A stretch of 64,000 nucleotides of DNA from Ancylobacter tetraedralis (GCF_014195655.1 NZ_JACICD010000001.1:968682-1032681); one strand, 5' to 3'. Positions 9,027-19,218 are shown, counted from the first letter of the stretch. Notes: generated by a model not told the origin, from the sequence alone. Translations and numbers: made by a program.

Positions 9027-9275
9027 TCAGCGCGCCTTGTTCGACTGCGCGAGAACGGAGCCCGCAAGCTCCTTCGTTTCTTCACTGTATTTCGTACTGG
9101 CAAGGACGCGAGCAGCCTTGTCCTCCATTTCGGCCCCAGTCTGGCTACCAGATCGAGCTTGTGCCAAAGCCGAACCTGCCAAACTCCTGGCAATGGCAGA
9201 TGCATTTGCATCTGCCAGCGTGGAGGCGGCTTTTGTCGCTATGCCTGAAGACGTCTGCTTTCTATTGACGGACAT
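9027..9275 (-). CDS. Small helical protein with an internal 28-residue duplication
   Basis: 82 residues from the ATG at 9273-9275 (a GTG directly before it would add one residue). Residues 15-42 (KAASTLADANAS...) and 53-80 (KAARVLASTKYS...) align without gaps, with 13 identities of 28 including the shared LAGSxLAQ. Composition is Ala/Ser-rich, with one Met besides the start, no Cys, and no signal peptide or membrane segment. I recall similar small uncharacterised proteins in rhizobia ('hypothetical protein'), but I cannot name a family. It is divergent from nothing nearby; the stop lies 82 nt before the GNAT start, so a joint transcript is possible. Confidence 0.72.
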   Translation of the reverse strand: MSVNRKQTSSGIATKAASTLADANASAIARSLAGSALAQARSGSQTGAEMEDKAARVLASTKYSEETKELAGSVLAQSNKAR

Positions 9276-9334
9276 CACCGCATTCCTTGTGTTCGCCGCA
9301 CGTCAGATAACGGTGTCTCTGCGGAGGGATGGCC

Positions 9335-12300
9335 TCAACTGCAGCCCGTCGTCGAGCCGCAGGTCTCGCACTTGAGACACGTGCCGTTCCTCACCATGGT
9401 GAAGTTCTGGCACTCGGGGCAGGCTTCGCCCTCATAGCCCTTGGCGCGGGCGATGGCGCGGGCTTCCGCCTTGGTCGGTCCCGCCGCAGCGGCGGCCGGG
9501 GTCGGGGCGGACCAGGGCAGGGCGCTGGTCTCGCCGATCGCGGCGTCCTCGTCCTCCTGCGGCTCGGCCTTGAGCGCGGTGGCTCCCTGGATGCCCGCCC
9601 CCTGGATGCCACCACGCAGCGCGGTGACGTTGGAGGCGGTCGGCGCCACGGTCGTGCCGGCGGGCACCACCATCAGCCCGACCGAACGGCCGCGCGTCAG
9701 CCCCTTGGAGACCATGCGCGAGGCCGGGGTGGCAGTCGGCGCCTTGCCCTCTTCCACGCCCTTGCCCAGCGCGTCGAAATTCGACTCGCCCGGATCGACA
9801 TGGCCGAGATCGTTGCGGCCGAGATAAGACACGGCGAGTTCGCGGAAGATGTAGTCGAGGATCGAGGTCGCGTACTTGATCGTGTCATTGCCCTGCACCG
9901 GGCCGGCAGGCTCGAAGCGGGTGAAGGTGAAGGCGTCGACATACTCCTCCAGCGGCACGCCATATTGCAGGCCCAGCGACACCGAGATGGCGAAGTTGTT
10001 GATGAAGGAGCGCAGCGCCGCGCCTTCCTTGTGCATGTCGATGAAGATCTCGCCGAGGCGGCCATCATCATATTCGCCGGTGCGCAGATACACTTTGTGG
10101 CCGCCGACAACGGCCTTCTGGGTGTAGCCCTTGCGGCGGTCGGGCATCTTCTCGCGGTCGTGCACGGCGACGATGCGCTCGACGATCTTCTCCACCACCT
10201 TCTCGACGATCTGGGTGGTGCGGGCGGCGGCGGGCTTTTCCAGCAGCGCCTCGAGCGCATCCTCCTCCTCGTCGTCATCGGCGACGAGCTGGGAGTTCAG
10301 CGGCTGCGAGAGCTTGGAGCCGTCGCGGTAGAGCGCGTTGGCCTTCAGCGCCAGCCGCCAGGAGAGCAGGTAGGCCTCCTTGCAATCCTCGACCGTGGCG
10401 TCGTTCGGCATGTTGATGGTCTTGGAAATCGCGCCCGAGAGGAAGGGCTGCGCCGCCGCCATCATCAGGATGTGGCTCTTCACCGAGAGGTAGCGCTTGC
10501 CGATGCGCCCGCAGGGATTGGCGCAGTCGAATACCGGGTAGTGCTCCAGCTTCAGGAAGGGGGCGCCCTCCAGGGTCATCGCGCCGCAGACGTGAACATT
10601 CGCCGCCTCGACGTCCTTTTTGGAGAAGCCAAGGAAGGACAGCAGGTCGAAGGCCGGGTCGACGATCTTGTCGGCCGGCACGCCGAGCTTGGCCAGCGTC
10701 TCGTCGCCCAGCGTCCAGCGGTTGAACACGAACTTGATGTCGAACGCGGCCTTCACGCTGCCGTCGATCTTCGCCAGCATGGCGTCGTCGAAGCCCTTGG
10801 CGCGCAGCGAACCGTGATTGATGTGCGGCGCCTGGGTGATCGAGCCGTGGCCGACCGCATAGGCCTCGATCTCGGCGAGCTGGCTCTCGGAATAGCCGAG
10901 CGTGCGCAGCGCCTCCGGCACGGCGCGGTTGATGATCTTGAAGTAGCCGCCGCCGGCCAGCTTCTTGAACTTCACCAGCGCGAAATCGGGCTCGATGCCG
11001 GTCGTGTCGCAGTCCATGACGAGGCCGATCGTGCCGGTGGGCGCGAGCAGCGTGGTCTGGGCGTTGCGGTAGCCATGCGCCTCGCCGAGTTCCAGCGCGA
11101 GGTCCCAGGTGGCCTTGGCGCGCGTCACCAGCAGCGGCTCGGGCACCTTGGCGTGATCGAGCGGCACCGGGGCGGTCGACAGCCCCTCATAGCCGGCCCG
11201 CTCGCCATAGGCGGCGCGGCGGTGGTTGCGCATGACGCGCAGCATGTGCGCGGCATTGGGCTTGTATTCGGGGAAGGGGCCGAGCTGCGAGGCCATTTCG
11301 GCCGAGGTGGCGTAGGCGACGCCGGTCATGATGGCGGTCAGCGCCCCGCAATAGGCACGGCCCTCCTCGGAATCATAGGGGATGCCCGAGGTCATCAGGA
11401 GGCCGCCAATATTGGCGTAGCCAAGGCCGAGCGTGCGGTAGTCGTAGGAGAGCTTGGCGATTTCCTTGGAGGGGAACTGCGCCATCAGGATCGAGATTTC
11501 CAGCACCACCGTCCACAGGCGGCAGGCATGCTCATAGCTCTCCACATCGAACGTGCCGTCCGCGTTGCGGAACTGCAGGAGGTTCAGCGAGGCGAGATTG
11601 CAGGCCGTGTCGTCGAGGAACATGTATTCCGAGCACGGGTTGGAGGCGCGGATCGGCCCCCCTGCCGGGCTGGTGTGCCAGTCATTGATGGTGGTGTGGA
11701 ACTGGATGCCCGGATCGGCGCAAGCCCAGGCGGCGTGGCCGATCTTTTCCCAGAGCTCGGCGGCCTTCAGCGTCTTCGTCACCTTGCCGGTGGTGCGCGA
11801 GGTCAGGTTCCAGTCCGCATCGGCCTCGACCGCGTTCAGGAACGCGTCGTCCACCCGCACGGAATTGTTCGAGTTCTGGCCCGAGACGGTGAGATAGGCC
11901 TCCGAATCCCAGTCCGTGTCGTAGACCGGGAAATCGATGTCGGTGTAGCCCTGACGGGCGAACTGCACCACGCGCAGGATATAATTGTCCGGCACCAGCG
12001 CCTTCTTGGCGGCACGGATCTCGCGCTTGAGGGCCGGGTTCTTCTCGGGGTCGAAGCAGTCCTCGCCCTCGCCCTCGCAGTTCACGCAGGCCTTCATCAC
12101 CGCCTTCATGTGCCGGGCGACGATCTTCGAGCCGGTGACGAGGGCGGCGACCTTCTGCTCTTCCTTCACCTTCCAGTCGACATAGGTCTCGATGTCGGGG
12201 TGATCGACATCGACCACCACCATCTTGGCGGCGCGGCGGGTGGTGCCGCCGGACTTGATGGCGCCGGCGGCCCGGTCCCCGATCTTGAGGAACGACATCA

Positions 12301-13060
12301 GGCCGGAGGAGCGGCCGCCGCCCGAGAGTTTCTCACCCTCGCCGCGCAGCGCGGAGAAGTTGGAGCCGGTGCCCGAACCGTACTTGAACAGGCGCGCCTC
12401 GCGCACCCACAGGTCCATGATGCCGCCCTCGTTCACCAGATCGTCGCCGACCGACTGGATGAAGCAGGCATGCGGCTGGGGATGCTCGTAGGAGGTCTTG
12501 GAGCGGGTGAGCTTACCCGTGGCGTAGTCGACGTAGAAATGGCCCTGGCTCGGGCCATCGATGCCATAGGCCCAGTGCAGGCCGGTGTTGAACCATTGCG
12601 GGCTGTTCGGCGCGGCCATCTGCATCGCGAGCATGTAGCGGTGCTCGTCGAAGAAGGCCTGCGCGTCCTCCTCGCCGTCGAAATAGCCACCCTTCCAGCC
12701 CCAGTAGGTCCAGGTGCCGGCAAGGCGGTCGAACACCTGCCGCGCGTCGCTCTCGCCGATGAAGCGTTCCTTCTCCGGCAGGGAGGCGAGGGCCTTCTCA
12801 TCGGCCGCGCCGCGCCACAGGAAGGAGGGGACGGTCTCTTCCTCTATCCTTTTCAGACGCGCGGGAACTCCCGCCTTGCGGAAATATTTCTGCGCGAGGA
12901 TGTCGCTGGCGACCTGGGAGAAATGCTCGGGCACATCGATGCCCTCGAGGCGGAACACCACCGATCCGTCAGGATTGCGGATCTCGCTCGTCGCCTGGCG
13001 AAAAGCGATGTCCGCATAGGGTGAACGGCCGGCCTTGGTGTAACGGCGCTCGATGCGCAT
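9335..13060 (-). CDS. nrdJ: Class II (adenosylcobalamin-dependent) ribonucleoside-diphosphate reductase NrdJ
   Basis: Reduces ribonucleotides to deoxyribonucleotides with a B12-generated thiyl radical, so it needs no oxygen and no small subunit. The ATG at 13058-13060 gives 1241 residues, starting [11 protein letters not shown] as in alphaproteobacterial homologues. Visible active-site features are Cys199 (HACFIQSV), the NPCSEY motif at 474-479 with thiyl candidate Cys476, and Cys487 as likely partner of Cys199. The C-terminus has CPEC and CLKC/CETC pairs and ends in GCS, a zinc-ribbon-like tail that probably delivers reducing equivalents. An Ala/Pro-rich linker precedes it. Candidate NrdR boxes lie 192-238 nt upstream of the start. 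Confidence 0.96.
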   Translation of the reverse strand: MRIERRYTKAGRSPYADIAFRQATSEIRNPDGSVVFRLEGIDVPEHFSQVASDILAQKYFRKAGVPARLKRIEEETVPSFLWRGAADEKALASLPEKERFIGESDARQVFDRLAGTWTYWGWKGGYFDGEEDAQAFFDEHRYMLAMQMAAPNSPQWFNTGLHWAYGIDGPSQGHFYVDYATGKLTRSKTSYEHPQPHACFIQSVGDDLVNEGGIMDLWVREARLFKYGSGTGSNFSALRGEGEKLSGGGRSSGLMSFLKIGDRAAGAIKSGGTTRRAAKMVVVDVDHPDIETYVDWKVKEEQKVAALVTGSKIVARHMKAVMKACVNCEGEGEDCFDPEKNPALKREIRAAKKALVPDNYILRVVQFARQGYTDIDFPVYDTDWDSEAYLTVSGQNSNNSVRVDDAFLNAVEADADWNLTSRTTGKVTKTLKAAELWEKIGHAAWACADPGIQFHTTINDWHTSPAGGPIRASNPCSEYMFLDDTACNLASLNLLQFRNADGTFDVESYEHACRLWTVVLEISILMAQFPSKEIAKLSYDYRTLGLGYANIGGLLMTSGIPYDSEEGRAYCGALTAIMTGVAYATSAEMASQLGPFPEYKPNAAHMLRVMRNHRRAAYGERAGYEGLSTAPVPLDHAKVPEPLLVTRAKATWDLALELGEAHGYRNAQTTLLAPTGTIGLVMDCDTTGIEPDFALVKFKKLAGGGYFKIINRAVPEALRTLGYSESQLAEIEAYAVGHGSITQAPHINHGSLRAKGFDDAMLAKIDGSVKAAFDIKFVFNRWTLGDETLAKLGVPADKIVDPAFDLLSFLGFSKKDVEAANVHVCGAMTLEGAPFLKLEHYPVFDCANPCGRIGKRYLSVKSHILMMAAAQPFLSGAISKTINMPNDATVEDCKEAYLLSWRLALKANALYRDGSKLSQPLNSQLVADDDEEEDALEALLEKPAAARTTQIVEKVVEKIVERIVAVHDREKMPDRRKGYTQKAVVGGHKVYLRTGEYDDGRLGEIFIDMHKEGAALRSFINNFAISVSLGLQYGVPLEEYVDAFTFTRFEPAGPVQGNDTIKYATSILDYIFRELAVSYLGRNDLGHVDPGESNFDALGKGVEEGKAPTATPASRMVSKGLTRGRSVGLMVVPAGTTVAPTASNVTALRGGIQGAGIQGATALKAEPQEDEDAAIGETSALPWSAPTPAAAAAGPTKAEARAIARAKGYEGEACPECQNFTMVRNGTCLKCETCGSTTGCS

Positions 13061-13251
13061 GATCTTCGTCCCCCACGGCACCCTGCCAAGAGGACGCCGA
13101 AAAATGGTCAAAATAGCTCACGCCAGACGCTTCAAGGGGCGCCAGCGAGCTTCAGGGCTGTGTTGTCGGAAAAACCGGCTCCGCCGGGTCCGTGGATGTG
13201 CCCCGAAACTGCCCCGATTCCGTCTGGCTGGCAATTGCGTTTCCATCCGGA

Positions 13252-13267
13252 CGGCAATCCCTTGTGG
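13252..13267 (-). promoter_or_regulatory. Candidate NrdR box, second of a pair
   Basis: CGGCAATCCCTTGTGG keeps the half-sites CAAT and TTGTG of the NrdR consensus (remembered as ACACWATATATWGTGT), 9 of 16 positions. On its own this is weak. Support comes from lying exactly 31 bp, three helical turns, from the stronger box at 13283-13298, the usual spacing of paired NrdR boxes. Confidence 0.5.
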
Positions 13268-13282
13268 ATGACAGCTCAATGT

Positions 13283-13298
13283 CATCTATATGTAGTGT
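13283..13298 (-). promoter_or_regulatory. Candidate NrdR box upstream of nrdJ
   Basis: CATCTATATGTAGTGT matches the NrdR consensus at 12 of 16 positions, including the TATAT core and the complete TAGTGT end. NrdR is the ATP-cone repressor of bacterial ribonucleotide reductase genes. Its position upstream of nrdJ and its partner box 31 bp away make the assignment plausible. Confidence 0.6.
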
Positions 13299-13672
13299 CG
13301 GCTTGAAAGATTGATAGGAGTTTAACGCCATCTTGATCGAACGGGGATTCCCCCGTCGCGAGAAGGCGAATTCAGCTCTCGACAGCCTGAACAACGGGGA
13401 TTTCACGCCGAACGCACTGGTCACGCGCGCACAGCTGTGCAGCGTGGATCAGAATCGGCTGAGACAGCCAAAATCATGGAATGGGCGCGCGTGAAGCGCA
13501 ATGGCGGGGCGCCCGGCCCATGCCGGTCGTCGCAGGCGGCGAAGCTCCGCTGGGGGCGGCAAACGGCTCTTGATCAACCGCGCGCGGCGCCGGACCTGCC
13601 CCTGCGGCATCTGGACAGGCGGGCGGCCCGGGCACACATGGCGGGTCAACTCCCTCCCGTGCGGTCCTTCCC

Positions 13673-14869
13673 ATGCGCTCCGAGACTACGCCGGCCCCCC
13701 AGGCGGGTGCCGTCACCTTCTTTCTGCTCGCCCTGGCAGCGGGTCTGGGGGCGGCTAACCTCTATTACGCCCAGCCGCTGGTCGCGCTGATCGCCGACGA
13801 CATCGGACTGGACGAGACGCTGGCCAGCCTCGTCGTCACCGTCAGCCAGACCGGCTATATCCTGGGGCTGCTCCTCCTCGTGCCGCTCGGCGACATCGTC
13901 GAGAACAGACGGCTGATCGCGCTCATCCTCATCTGTGCGTCAGCCGGGCTCGCGCTGGCCTCGATCGCCCCGACGCCGGCGCTGTTCCTCGCGGCTGCTC
14001 TGATGTTCGGCATCGGCTCGGTGGTGGCGCAGATCGCCGTACCCTTCGCCGCCCATCTCGCCCGCCCGGAGGAGCGCGGGCGCAAGGTCGGCAGCGTGGT
14101 CAGCGGGCTGATGACCGGCATCCTGCTGGCACGGCCGGTCGCTTCCATCGTGGCCCATTTTTTCGGCTGGCGGGCGGTGTTCGCGCTCGCCGCCTTGATG
14201 ATTCTGGTGCTGGCGGTCGGCCTGCGCCTGGCTTTGCCAACCCGCCGTCCGGCGGCGACCGGCGGGGGCGGGGCCTATGGCGCGCTGGTCGCCTCGCTCT
14301 GGCCGCTGATGCGTTCCCAGCCCGTCCTGCGCCGCCGCGCGGCCTATCAGGCGGTGATGTTCGGTGTGTTCATCCTGTTCTGGACCGCGGTGCCGCTGCA
14401 ACTGGCGGCGCCGGCCTTCGGCTTCGGACAGGAGGGAATCGCCCTGTTCGCGCTGGCGGGGGCGGCGAGCGTCGTCGTCTCGCCGCTGGCCGGCTGGATT
14501 GCCGACAAGGGCTATTCCCGCGCGGCGACCGGCGGGGCACTGCTGCTGGCGGGAATCGGTCTGCTGCTCACGCAGATCGGCGTGGGCGTGGGCTCGGTCG
14601 TGGTGCTGGCCGTGGGCGCCATCGTGCTCGACTGCGCCGCCACCGCCAACCTCGTGTTCGGCCAGCGCGCGTTGTTCATGCTGGCCCCCGAGATCCGCTC
14701 GCGGCTCAACGCGCTCTACATCGCCACCTTCTTCTTCGGCGGCGTGTTGGGCTCGGCAGTGGCGAGCCCGCTCTACCAGCTGGGCGGCTGGAGCCATGTA
14801 ACGATCGCCGGCATCGCGGCGGTGCTGCTGGCGCTTGCCTACTATGCCAGCGAATTCCGCCGCGGCTAA
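13673..14869 (+). CDS. Major facilitator superfamily transporter
   Basis: 398 residues with about twelve hydrophobic helices. NLYYAQPLVALIADDIG in helix 1 and the loop 2-3 segment GDIVENRRLI (a motif-A variant of GxLaDrxGRr) mark an MFS drug:H+ antiporter-like protein. A short basic loop with LPTRRPAATGGGG separates the two six-helix halves. The family exports drugs, sugars or metabolites and the substrate cannot be read here. It is probably monocistronic, as the next gene begins 90 nt later after a GC-rich hairpin (14875-14908) and is unrelated. Confidence 0.9.
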   Translation: MRSETTPAPQAGAVTFFLLALAAGLGAANLYYAQPLVALIADDIGLDETLASLVVTVSQTGYILGLLLLVPLGDIVENRRLIALILICASAGLALASIAPTPALFLAAALMFGIGSVVAQIAVPFAAHLARPEERGRKVGSVVSGLMTGILLARPVASIVAHFFGWRAVFALAALMILVLAVGLRLALPTRRPAATGGGGAYGALVASLWPLMRSQPVLRRRAAYQAVMFGVFILFWTAVPLQLAAPAFGFGQEGIALFALAGAASVVVSPLAGWIADKGYSRAATGGALLLAGIGLLLTQIGVGVGSVVVLAVGAIVLDCAATANLVFGQRALFMLAPEIRSRLNALYIATFFFGGVLGSAVASPLYQLGGWSHVTIAGIAAVLLALAYYASEFRRG

Positions 14870-14874
14870 AGCAT

Positions 14875-14908
14875 GCCGCCCGTATGGCCCGGCTGGACAC
14901 CGGGCGGC
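14875..14908 (+). terminator. GC-rich hairpin after the MFS gene
   Basis: GCCGCCCG (14875-14882) pairs with CGGGCGGC (14901-14908), 8 bp, with an 18-nt loop. It begins 6 nt after the MFS stop codon. No T-tract follows, so it may attenuate or only stabilise the mRNA end. Confidence 0.35.
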
Positions 14909-14959
14909 GCGGGTGGCATGTTCCGGCCGAGCTCCAAGGCGCGCGCAGGGACGATTTCC

Positions 14960-15373
14960 GTGAAGTTTTCCGACGTCATCATCGAGACCTTCACCTGGTG
15001 GAACGGCCAGACGATGGGTACGCGATTCCACACGTGGCGGTACGGCGAACTCGTCGGCCAGGACGAGTTCGGCAATAGGTATTATCGCACCAAGGGCGGC
15101 AAGATCGACCCGACGCTCGGCTTCCAGCGCCGCTGGGTGATCTTCAACGGCCCGGCCGAGGCGACCGCCATTCCGCCGGGCTGGCACGCGTGGATGCACC
15201 AGCGCTCGGACGTGCCGCCCTCGCAGGAGAGCTACACGCCGCGCGAGTGGCAGAAGCCGCACCGCCCCAACCCGACCGGCACGCCGGCCGCCTATCACCC
15301 GCCCGGCTCCACCATCGGCCTCGGTCATCGCCCCACCGTCACCGGCGACTACAAGGCCTGGACGCCGGAGTGA
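14960..15373 (+). CDS. NADH:ubiquinone oxidoreductase subunit NDUFA12 family
   Basis: Accessory subunit of respiratory Complex I, conserved between alphaproteobacteria and mitochondria (B17.2 type). 137 residues from a GTG at 14960, with an AGGGA ribosome binding site 5 nt upstream; the frame stays open further left but that sequence is not family-like. Diagnostic stretches are TFTWWNGQTMGTRFHTWRYG, VGQDEFGNRYYRTKGG and RRWVIFNGPAEATAIPPGWH. The tail is Pro/His-rich (PHRPNPTGTPAAYHPPGS). It starts the housekeeping block NDUFA12-DUF2155-aat-accCB-aroQ, an order I recall from many Hyphomicrobiales. Confidence 0.94.
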   Translation: MKFSDVIIETFTWWNGQTMGTRFHTWRYGELVGQDEFGNRYYRTKGGKIDPTLGFQRRWVIFNGPAEATAIPPGWHAWMHQRSDVPPSQESYTPREWQKPHRPNPTGTPAAYHPPGSTIGLGHRPTVTGDYKAWTPE

Positions 15374-15518
15374 GAGCCGTTCAGGCGACGCTGGCGTGAC
15401 GCCCTTGCCGCCGCCGGACGCCCCAACGGGCGGGCGTCCGCCCCGACATCGCCTCATTGCCCCGCATCTTGGCGTCGAACGCGCGCGCGTGCCGCTGCGC
15501 GGCAAGCGAGGTTCTTCC

Positions 15519-16166
15519 ATGTTTCCCGGTTCGATGCGCACTCCGCTGCTTGCCCTCGCGGCCATCCTCGCGCTGAACGGCCCGCTTGCCGCCCAGCAGA
15601 GCTGGCAGGGGGGCGTCGAATCGCAGCCGCTGGATGCGCCGAGCGCCCCATCGGGCGGCCCCGTCGAGAACCCCGATTCGCCCGTCGGCGGGCCGGGCGT
15701 GCCGTCCATCATGACGCCGCCCGAGGGTGGCGAGCCACGCCAGCCCGCTCCGGCCCAGCCGGACGTGCCGGGGCAGGCCACCGTCGGCCCGCAGGGCGAT
15801 ATCGAGGTGGTGCAGCCACCGGCCGAGAAGGTGGTCAACAAGACGGCCGTGTTCTCCGGCCTCGACAAGATCACCGGCCGCATCATCTCCTTCGACGTGT
15901 CGATCAACGAGACGGTGCAGTTCGGCGCGCTGCGCATCACCCCGCGCGCCTGCTACACCCGCCCGCCCAGCGAGACGCAGAACACCACCGGCTTCGTGGA
16001 GATCCAGGAGATCACGCTGGATGGCAAGGTGCAGCCGCTGTTCGGCGGCTGGATGTTCGCCTCCAGCCCCGGCCTGCACGGCGTCGAGCACCCGATCTAT
16101 GACGTGTGGTTGACCGACTGCAAGCAGACCGCGCCGGTGATCGCTTCGCCCGCCGCCCAGCAGTAG
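15519..16166 (+). CDS. DUF2155 periplasmic protein
   Basis: 215 residues from the ATG at 15519; an in-frame ATG at 15534 is an alternative start of the signal peptide ([21 protein letters not shown]). A long Pro/Gly-rich linker (residues 30-105) leads to the conserved C-terminal DUF2155 domain: [63 protein letters not shown]. The two cysteines of the domain could pair. The function is unknown in the family; it commonly neighbours NDUFA12 and aat in alphaproteobacteria. Its last 70 nt overlap the 3' end of aat on the other strand. Confidence 0.93.
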   Translation: MFPGSMRTPLLALAAILALNGPLAAQQSWQGGVESQPLDAPSAPSGGPVENPDSPVGGPGVPSIMTPPEGGEPRQPAPAQPDVPGQATVGPQGDIEVVQPPAEKVVNKTAVFSGLDKITGRIISFDVSINETVQFGALRITPRACYTRPPSETQNTTGFVEIQEITLDGKVQPLFGGWMFASSPGLHGVEHPIYDVWLTDCKQTAPVIASPAAQQ

Positions 16167-16774
16167 AAATTGCCTTCGCCCTCGATCGCCTGGGTGAGCA
16201 GCGTGTGATAGTGGCGCCGCGATACCTCGATGGCGCCGAAGCTGCGCAGGTGATCGGTCACGAACTGGGTGTCGAGCAGCACGAATCCGCCGTGCTTGAG
16301 CCGCGCCACCAGGTGCACCAGCGCCACCTTGGACGCATCGCGCACGCGGTGGAACATGCTCTCGCCGAAGAAGGCGCGCCCCAGCCGCACCCCATAGAGG
16401 CCGCCGACCAGCCGTCGGTCGTCCCAGGCTTCCACGGAGTGGCAATGGCCGCTGGCATGCAGGTCGCAATAGAGCTTGCGGATGCGCCGGTTGATCCAGG
16501 TGGAGCCGCGCCCTTCCGCCGGCGCCGCGCAGCCGTCGATCACCGCCTCGAAATCATGATCGATGCGGATCTCGAAACGGTCGGAGCGCACCGTGCGGGC
16601 GAGGCGGGACGAGATGTTGAAATCGTCGAGCGGAATAACGCCGCGCCGCTCCGGCTCGATCCAGTAGAGGCCGGGATCGTCCGCGCTTTCCGCCATGGGA
16701 AAAATGCCGCAGGCATAGGCCTTCAGCAGGACCTCGGGCGTGATTTCAACCTGATGCTCGCGCGGCAGTGACAT
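16097..16774 (-). CDS. aat: Leucyl/phenylalanyl-tRNA--protein transferase
   Basis: Adds Leu or Phe to N-terminal Arg/Lys of proteins, marking them for ClpS/ClpAP degradation (N-degron pathway), in the cytoplasm. The ATG at 16772-16774 gives 225 residues starting [17 protein letters not shown]; the frame extends further but this is the family-like start. Hallmarks are [65 protein letters not shown] and [17 protein letters not shown]. The 3' end overlaps the convergent DUF2155 gene by 70 nt, so the transcripts must run through each other unless they stop inside coding sequence. Confidence 0.96.
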   Translation of the reverse strand: MSLPREHQVEITPEVLLKAYACGIFPMAESADDPGLYWIEPERRGVIPLDDFNISSRLARTVRSDRFEIRIDHDFEAVIDGCAAPAEGRGSTWINRRIRKLYCDLHASGHCHSVEAWDDRRLVGGLYGVRLGRAFFGESMFHRVRDASKVALVHLVARLKHGGFVLLDTQFVTDHLRSFGAIEVSRRHYHTLLTQAIEGEGNFYCWAAGEAITGAVCLQSVNHTS

Positions 16775-16913
16775 GACGCCAGAATGGCCGACATGTCGGG
16801 CGCTGTGAAGGCGTCGCGGCCGTGATGCGGCACCCAAATGCGCGTAAGGCGCCCATGGGGGCGCCTTACCGGAGTTCATGCCGCGGGACCGCCACCGGAC
16901 GATGGCGCATGCA

Positions 16914-18266
16914 TCAATTGCCGGGTTCGCCCTCGGCAAGGAACTGCTCGAGCCAGTGGATGTCATAGGCGCCGCGGCGGATATCGCCATTGCGCACCAA
17001 TTCGCGGAACAGTGGCAGCGTGGTCTCGATGCCCTCCACCACGAACTCGTCCAGCGCCCGGCTCAGCCGCGCCAAGCACTCGTCGCGGGTGGCGGCGGTG
17101 ACGATGAGCTTGCCGATCATGCTGTCGTAGTAGGGCGGGATCGTATAGCCCTGATAGACCGCTGAATCGATGCGCACGCCGAGCCCGCCGGGCACATGCC
17201 AGTAGCCGATCTTGCCCGGCGAGGGGCGGAAGGTGCGCGGATGCTCGGCATTCACCCGGCACTCGATGGCATGGCCGGTCAGCACCACGTCGTCCTGGGT
17301 GAAGCTCAACGTTTCGCCGGCGGCGACGCGGATCTGCTCGCGGATCAGGTCGAAGCCGGTGATGGCCTCCGTCACCGGATGTTCCACCTGGATGCGGGTG
17401 TTCATCTCGATGAAGTAGAACTCGCCATTCTCGTACAGGAACTCGATGGTCCCCGCGCCGAGATATTTCATGTCGCGCATGGCCTTCGCGACGGTCTCGC
17501 CGATCTGCGCCCGCTGCTCCGGGGTGATGACCGGGGAGGGGGCTTCTTCCAGAACCTTCTGGTGGCGACGCTGCAGCGAGCAGTCGCGCTCGCCCAGATG
17601 CACCGCGTTGCCCTTGCCGTCGCCGAACACCTGGATTTCGATATGACGCGGCGTGCCGAGATATTTCTCGATATAGACCGCGTCGTCACCGAAATTGGCC
17701 CGGGCCTCCGACCGCGCGGTGGAGAGCGCGGAGGACAGTTCTTCCGGCGAGCGCGCCACCTTCATGCCGCGACCGCCGCCGCCGGCAGCGGCCTTGATCA
17801 GCACGGGGAAGCCGATTTCCTCGGAAACGCGGGCGGCCTCCTCGTCGGTCGAAACCCCGCCCTCGGAGCCGGGCACGCAAGGAATGCCGAGCCGCTTGGC
17901 GGTCTTCTTCGCCTCGATCTTGTCGCCCATGACGCGGATATGCTCGGGCTTGGGCCCGATGAACGCGACGCCATGATCGATGAGGATCTCGGCGAAGCGG
18001 GCATTCTCGGAGAGAAAGCCGTAGCCGGGATGCACCGCTTCCGCGCCGGTGATCTCGCAGGCGGCGAGCAGGGCGGGAATGTTGAGATAGCTGTCCTTGG
18101 CGGGCGGCGGGCCGATGCACACGCTCTCGTCGGCGAGCTTCACATGCATGGCGTCGGCGTCGGCGGTGGAGTGAACCGCGACGGTCGCGATACCGAGTTC
18201 CTTGCAGGCGCGCAGCACCCGCAAGGCGATCTCGCCGCGATTGGCGATCAGGATCTTGCCGAACAT
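16914..18266 (-). CDS. accC: Acetyl-CoA carboxylase, biotin carboxylase subunit
   Basis: 450 residues, the standard AccC length. It carboxylates biotin on AccB using ATP and bicarbonate, the first step of fatty acid synthesis. Seen in order: [22 protein letters not shown] (N-terminal Rossmann fold), [13 protein letters not shown], the ATP-grasp glycine loop [34 protein letters not shown], the [12 protein letters not shown] motif, [19 protein letters not shown] with the catalytic Glu/Asn/Arg set, and the C-terminal biotin-carboxylase domain. It follows accB by 10 nt, a tight operon. Confidence 0.98.
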   Translation of the reverse strand: MFGKILIANRGEIALRVLRACKELGIATVAVHSTADADAMHVKLADESVCIGPPPAKDSYLNIPALLAACEITGAEAVHPGYGFLSENARFAEILIDHGVAFIGPKPEHIRVMGDKIEAKKTAKRLGIPCVPGSEGGVSTDEEAARVSEEIGFPVLIKAAAGGGGRGMKVARSPEELSSALSTARSEARANFGDDAVYIEKYLGTPRHIEIQVFGDGKGNAVHLGERDCSLQRRHQKVLEEAPSPVITPEQRAQIGETVAKAMRDMKYLGAGTIEFLYENGEFYFIEMNTRIQVEHPVTEAITGFDLIREQIRVAAGETLSFTQDDVVLTGHAIECRVNAEHPRTFRPSPGKIGYWHVPGGLGVRIDSAVYQGYTIPPYYDSMIGKLIVTAATRDECLARLSRALDEFVVEGIETTLPLFRELVRNGDIRRGAYDIHWLEQFLAEGEPGN

Positions 18267-18276
18267 TAGACGCCCC

Positions 18277-18750
18277 TCACTCGATGATCACGAGCGGCTC
18301 GCCATATTCGACCGGCTGCGCGTTTTCCACGAGGATACGGGTGATGGTGCCCGCGCGCGGCGCGGGAATGGCGTTCATGGTCTTCATCGCCTCGACGATG
18401 AGGAGCGTCTGGCCCTCCTTCACCACCGTGCCGACCTCGATGAAGGCGCGCGCACCCGGCTCGGGCGAGAGATAGGCGGTGCCGACCATGGGCGAGGGCA
18501 CAACGCCGGGATGCTTCGCCGGGTCCGCGCTCGTCGCCGGAGCGGCAACGGCCACCGGGGCTGCTACGGGGGCCGGAGCCGCCACAGCCGGAGCGGGCGC
18601 CGTGGCATAGACGGTCGGTGCCGCGCGAACCACGCGGATGCGCAGGTCCTCGTGCTGGACCTCGATTTCGGTCAGGTCGCTTTCGGACAGCAGATTGGCG
18701 ATCTCGCGCACGAGCGCGGGGTCGATATTCGGCTTGCTTGTCTTCATCAT
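18277..18750 (-). CDS. accB: Acetyl-CoA carboxylase, biotin carboxyl carrier protein
   Basis: 157 residues. The N-terminal 45 residues are conserved and helical, then an Ala/Pro linker (about 45-78), then the biotinyl domain with [10 protein letters not shown]; Lys123 is the biotinylation site. The thumb region [14 protein letters not shown] is also present. A second ATG directly after the first leaves the start ambiguous by one codon. It is co-transcribed with accC (10 nt downstream) and probably with aroQ 30 nt upstream. Confidence 0.97.
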   Translation of the reverse strand: MMKTSKPNIDPALVREIANLLSESDLTEIEVQHEDLRIRVVRAAPTVYATAPAPAVAAPAPVAAPVAVAAPATSADPAKHPGVVPSPMVGTAYLSPEPGARAFIEVGTVVKEGQTLLIVEAMKTMNAIPAPRAGTITRILVENAQPVEYGEPLVIIE

Positions 18751-18780
18751 TGTCCTGTGACGGTCGCTTGCCCGCCCCCC

Positions 18781-19218
18781 TCAGCTGTTGCGGCTCGCGG
18801 CAAGCGCGTCGATTGCAAGCCGGTAGCCGTCGATCCCCAGGCCACAGATGACACCGCGCGCGACCGGCGAGATGTACGAATGATGGCGGAAGGGTTCTCG
18901 CGCGAAAACGTTGGAAAGATGCACTTCGACGACATTGAGGCCGACGGCCTTGATCGCATCGGCGATGGCAATGGAAGTGTGCGTATAGGCCGCCGCATTC
19001 AGCACAACCCCGAGCGATCCTCGCGCCTGCTGAAGCAGCGTGACGAGTTCGCCCTCATGGTTGGTCTGGCGGAAAACGAGATTGAGCCCGTGCCGCTCGC
19101 AGCTGTCGCGGCAGGCGGCTTCCAGGTCGGCGAGAGTCGTACGGCCGTAGATCTCCGGCTCGCGTGTGCCGAGCAGGTTCAGGTTCGGTCCGTTCAGGAC
19201 ATGCACCGTGTCGGGCAT
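18781..19218 (-). CDS. aroQ: 3-Dehydroquinate dehydratase, type II
   Basis: 145 residues. Dehydrates 3-dehydroquinate to 3-dehydroshikimate in the shikimate pathway. The type II fingerprint is complete: [21 protein letters not shown] with catalytic Tyr24, [46 protein letters not shown] and [14 protein letters not shown]. It heads the aroQ-accB-accC run; aroQ next to accBC is frequent in bacteria. Confidence 0.97.
   Translation of the reverse strand: MPDTVHVLNGPNLNLLGTREPEIYGRTTLADLEAACRDSCERHGLNLVFRQTNHEGELVTLLQQARGSLGVVLNAAAYTHTSIAIADAIKAVGLNVVEVHLSNVFAREPFRHHSYISPVARGVICGLGIDGYRLAIDALAASRNS

Larger units (their letters stand above)
13061..13672. other. Divergent intergenic region between nrdJ and the MFS gene
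   Basis: 612 bp without a convincing gene. The part around 13252-13298 is less GC-rich than its surroundings and holds the NrdR-box pair and a DnaA-box-like TCATCCACA on the minus strand (13263-13271, one mismatch to TTATCCACA). The stretch 13299-13440 is moderately AT-rich and probably holds the nrdJ promoter. Open frames at 13152-13424 (minus) and 13437-13790 (plus) have no recognisable protein character. Confidence 0.6.

Noticed and set aside
9329..13024. Long plus-strand open frame of about 1231 codons
   Set aside because: It is the antisense shadow of nrdJ, whose motifs are unambiguous; the shadow product is His/Arg/Gly-rich with no domain.
13152..13424. 90-codon minus-strand frame upstream of nrdJ
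   Set aside because: It covers the NrdR-box region, has no protein-like pattern and no clear ribosome site.
13061..13672. Cobalamin riboswitch in front of the B12-dependent nrdJ
   Set aside because: No B12-box-like GCCACTG segment or the usual multi-stem layout is visible in the leader; paired NrdR boxes explain regulation better.
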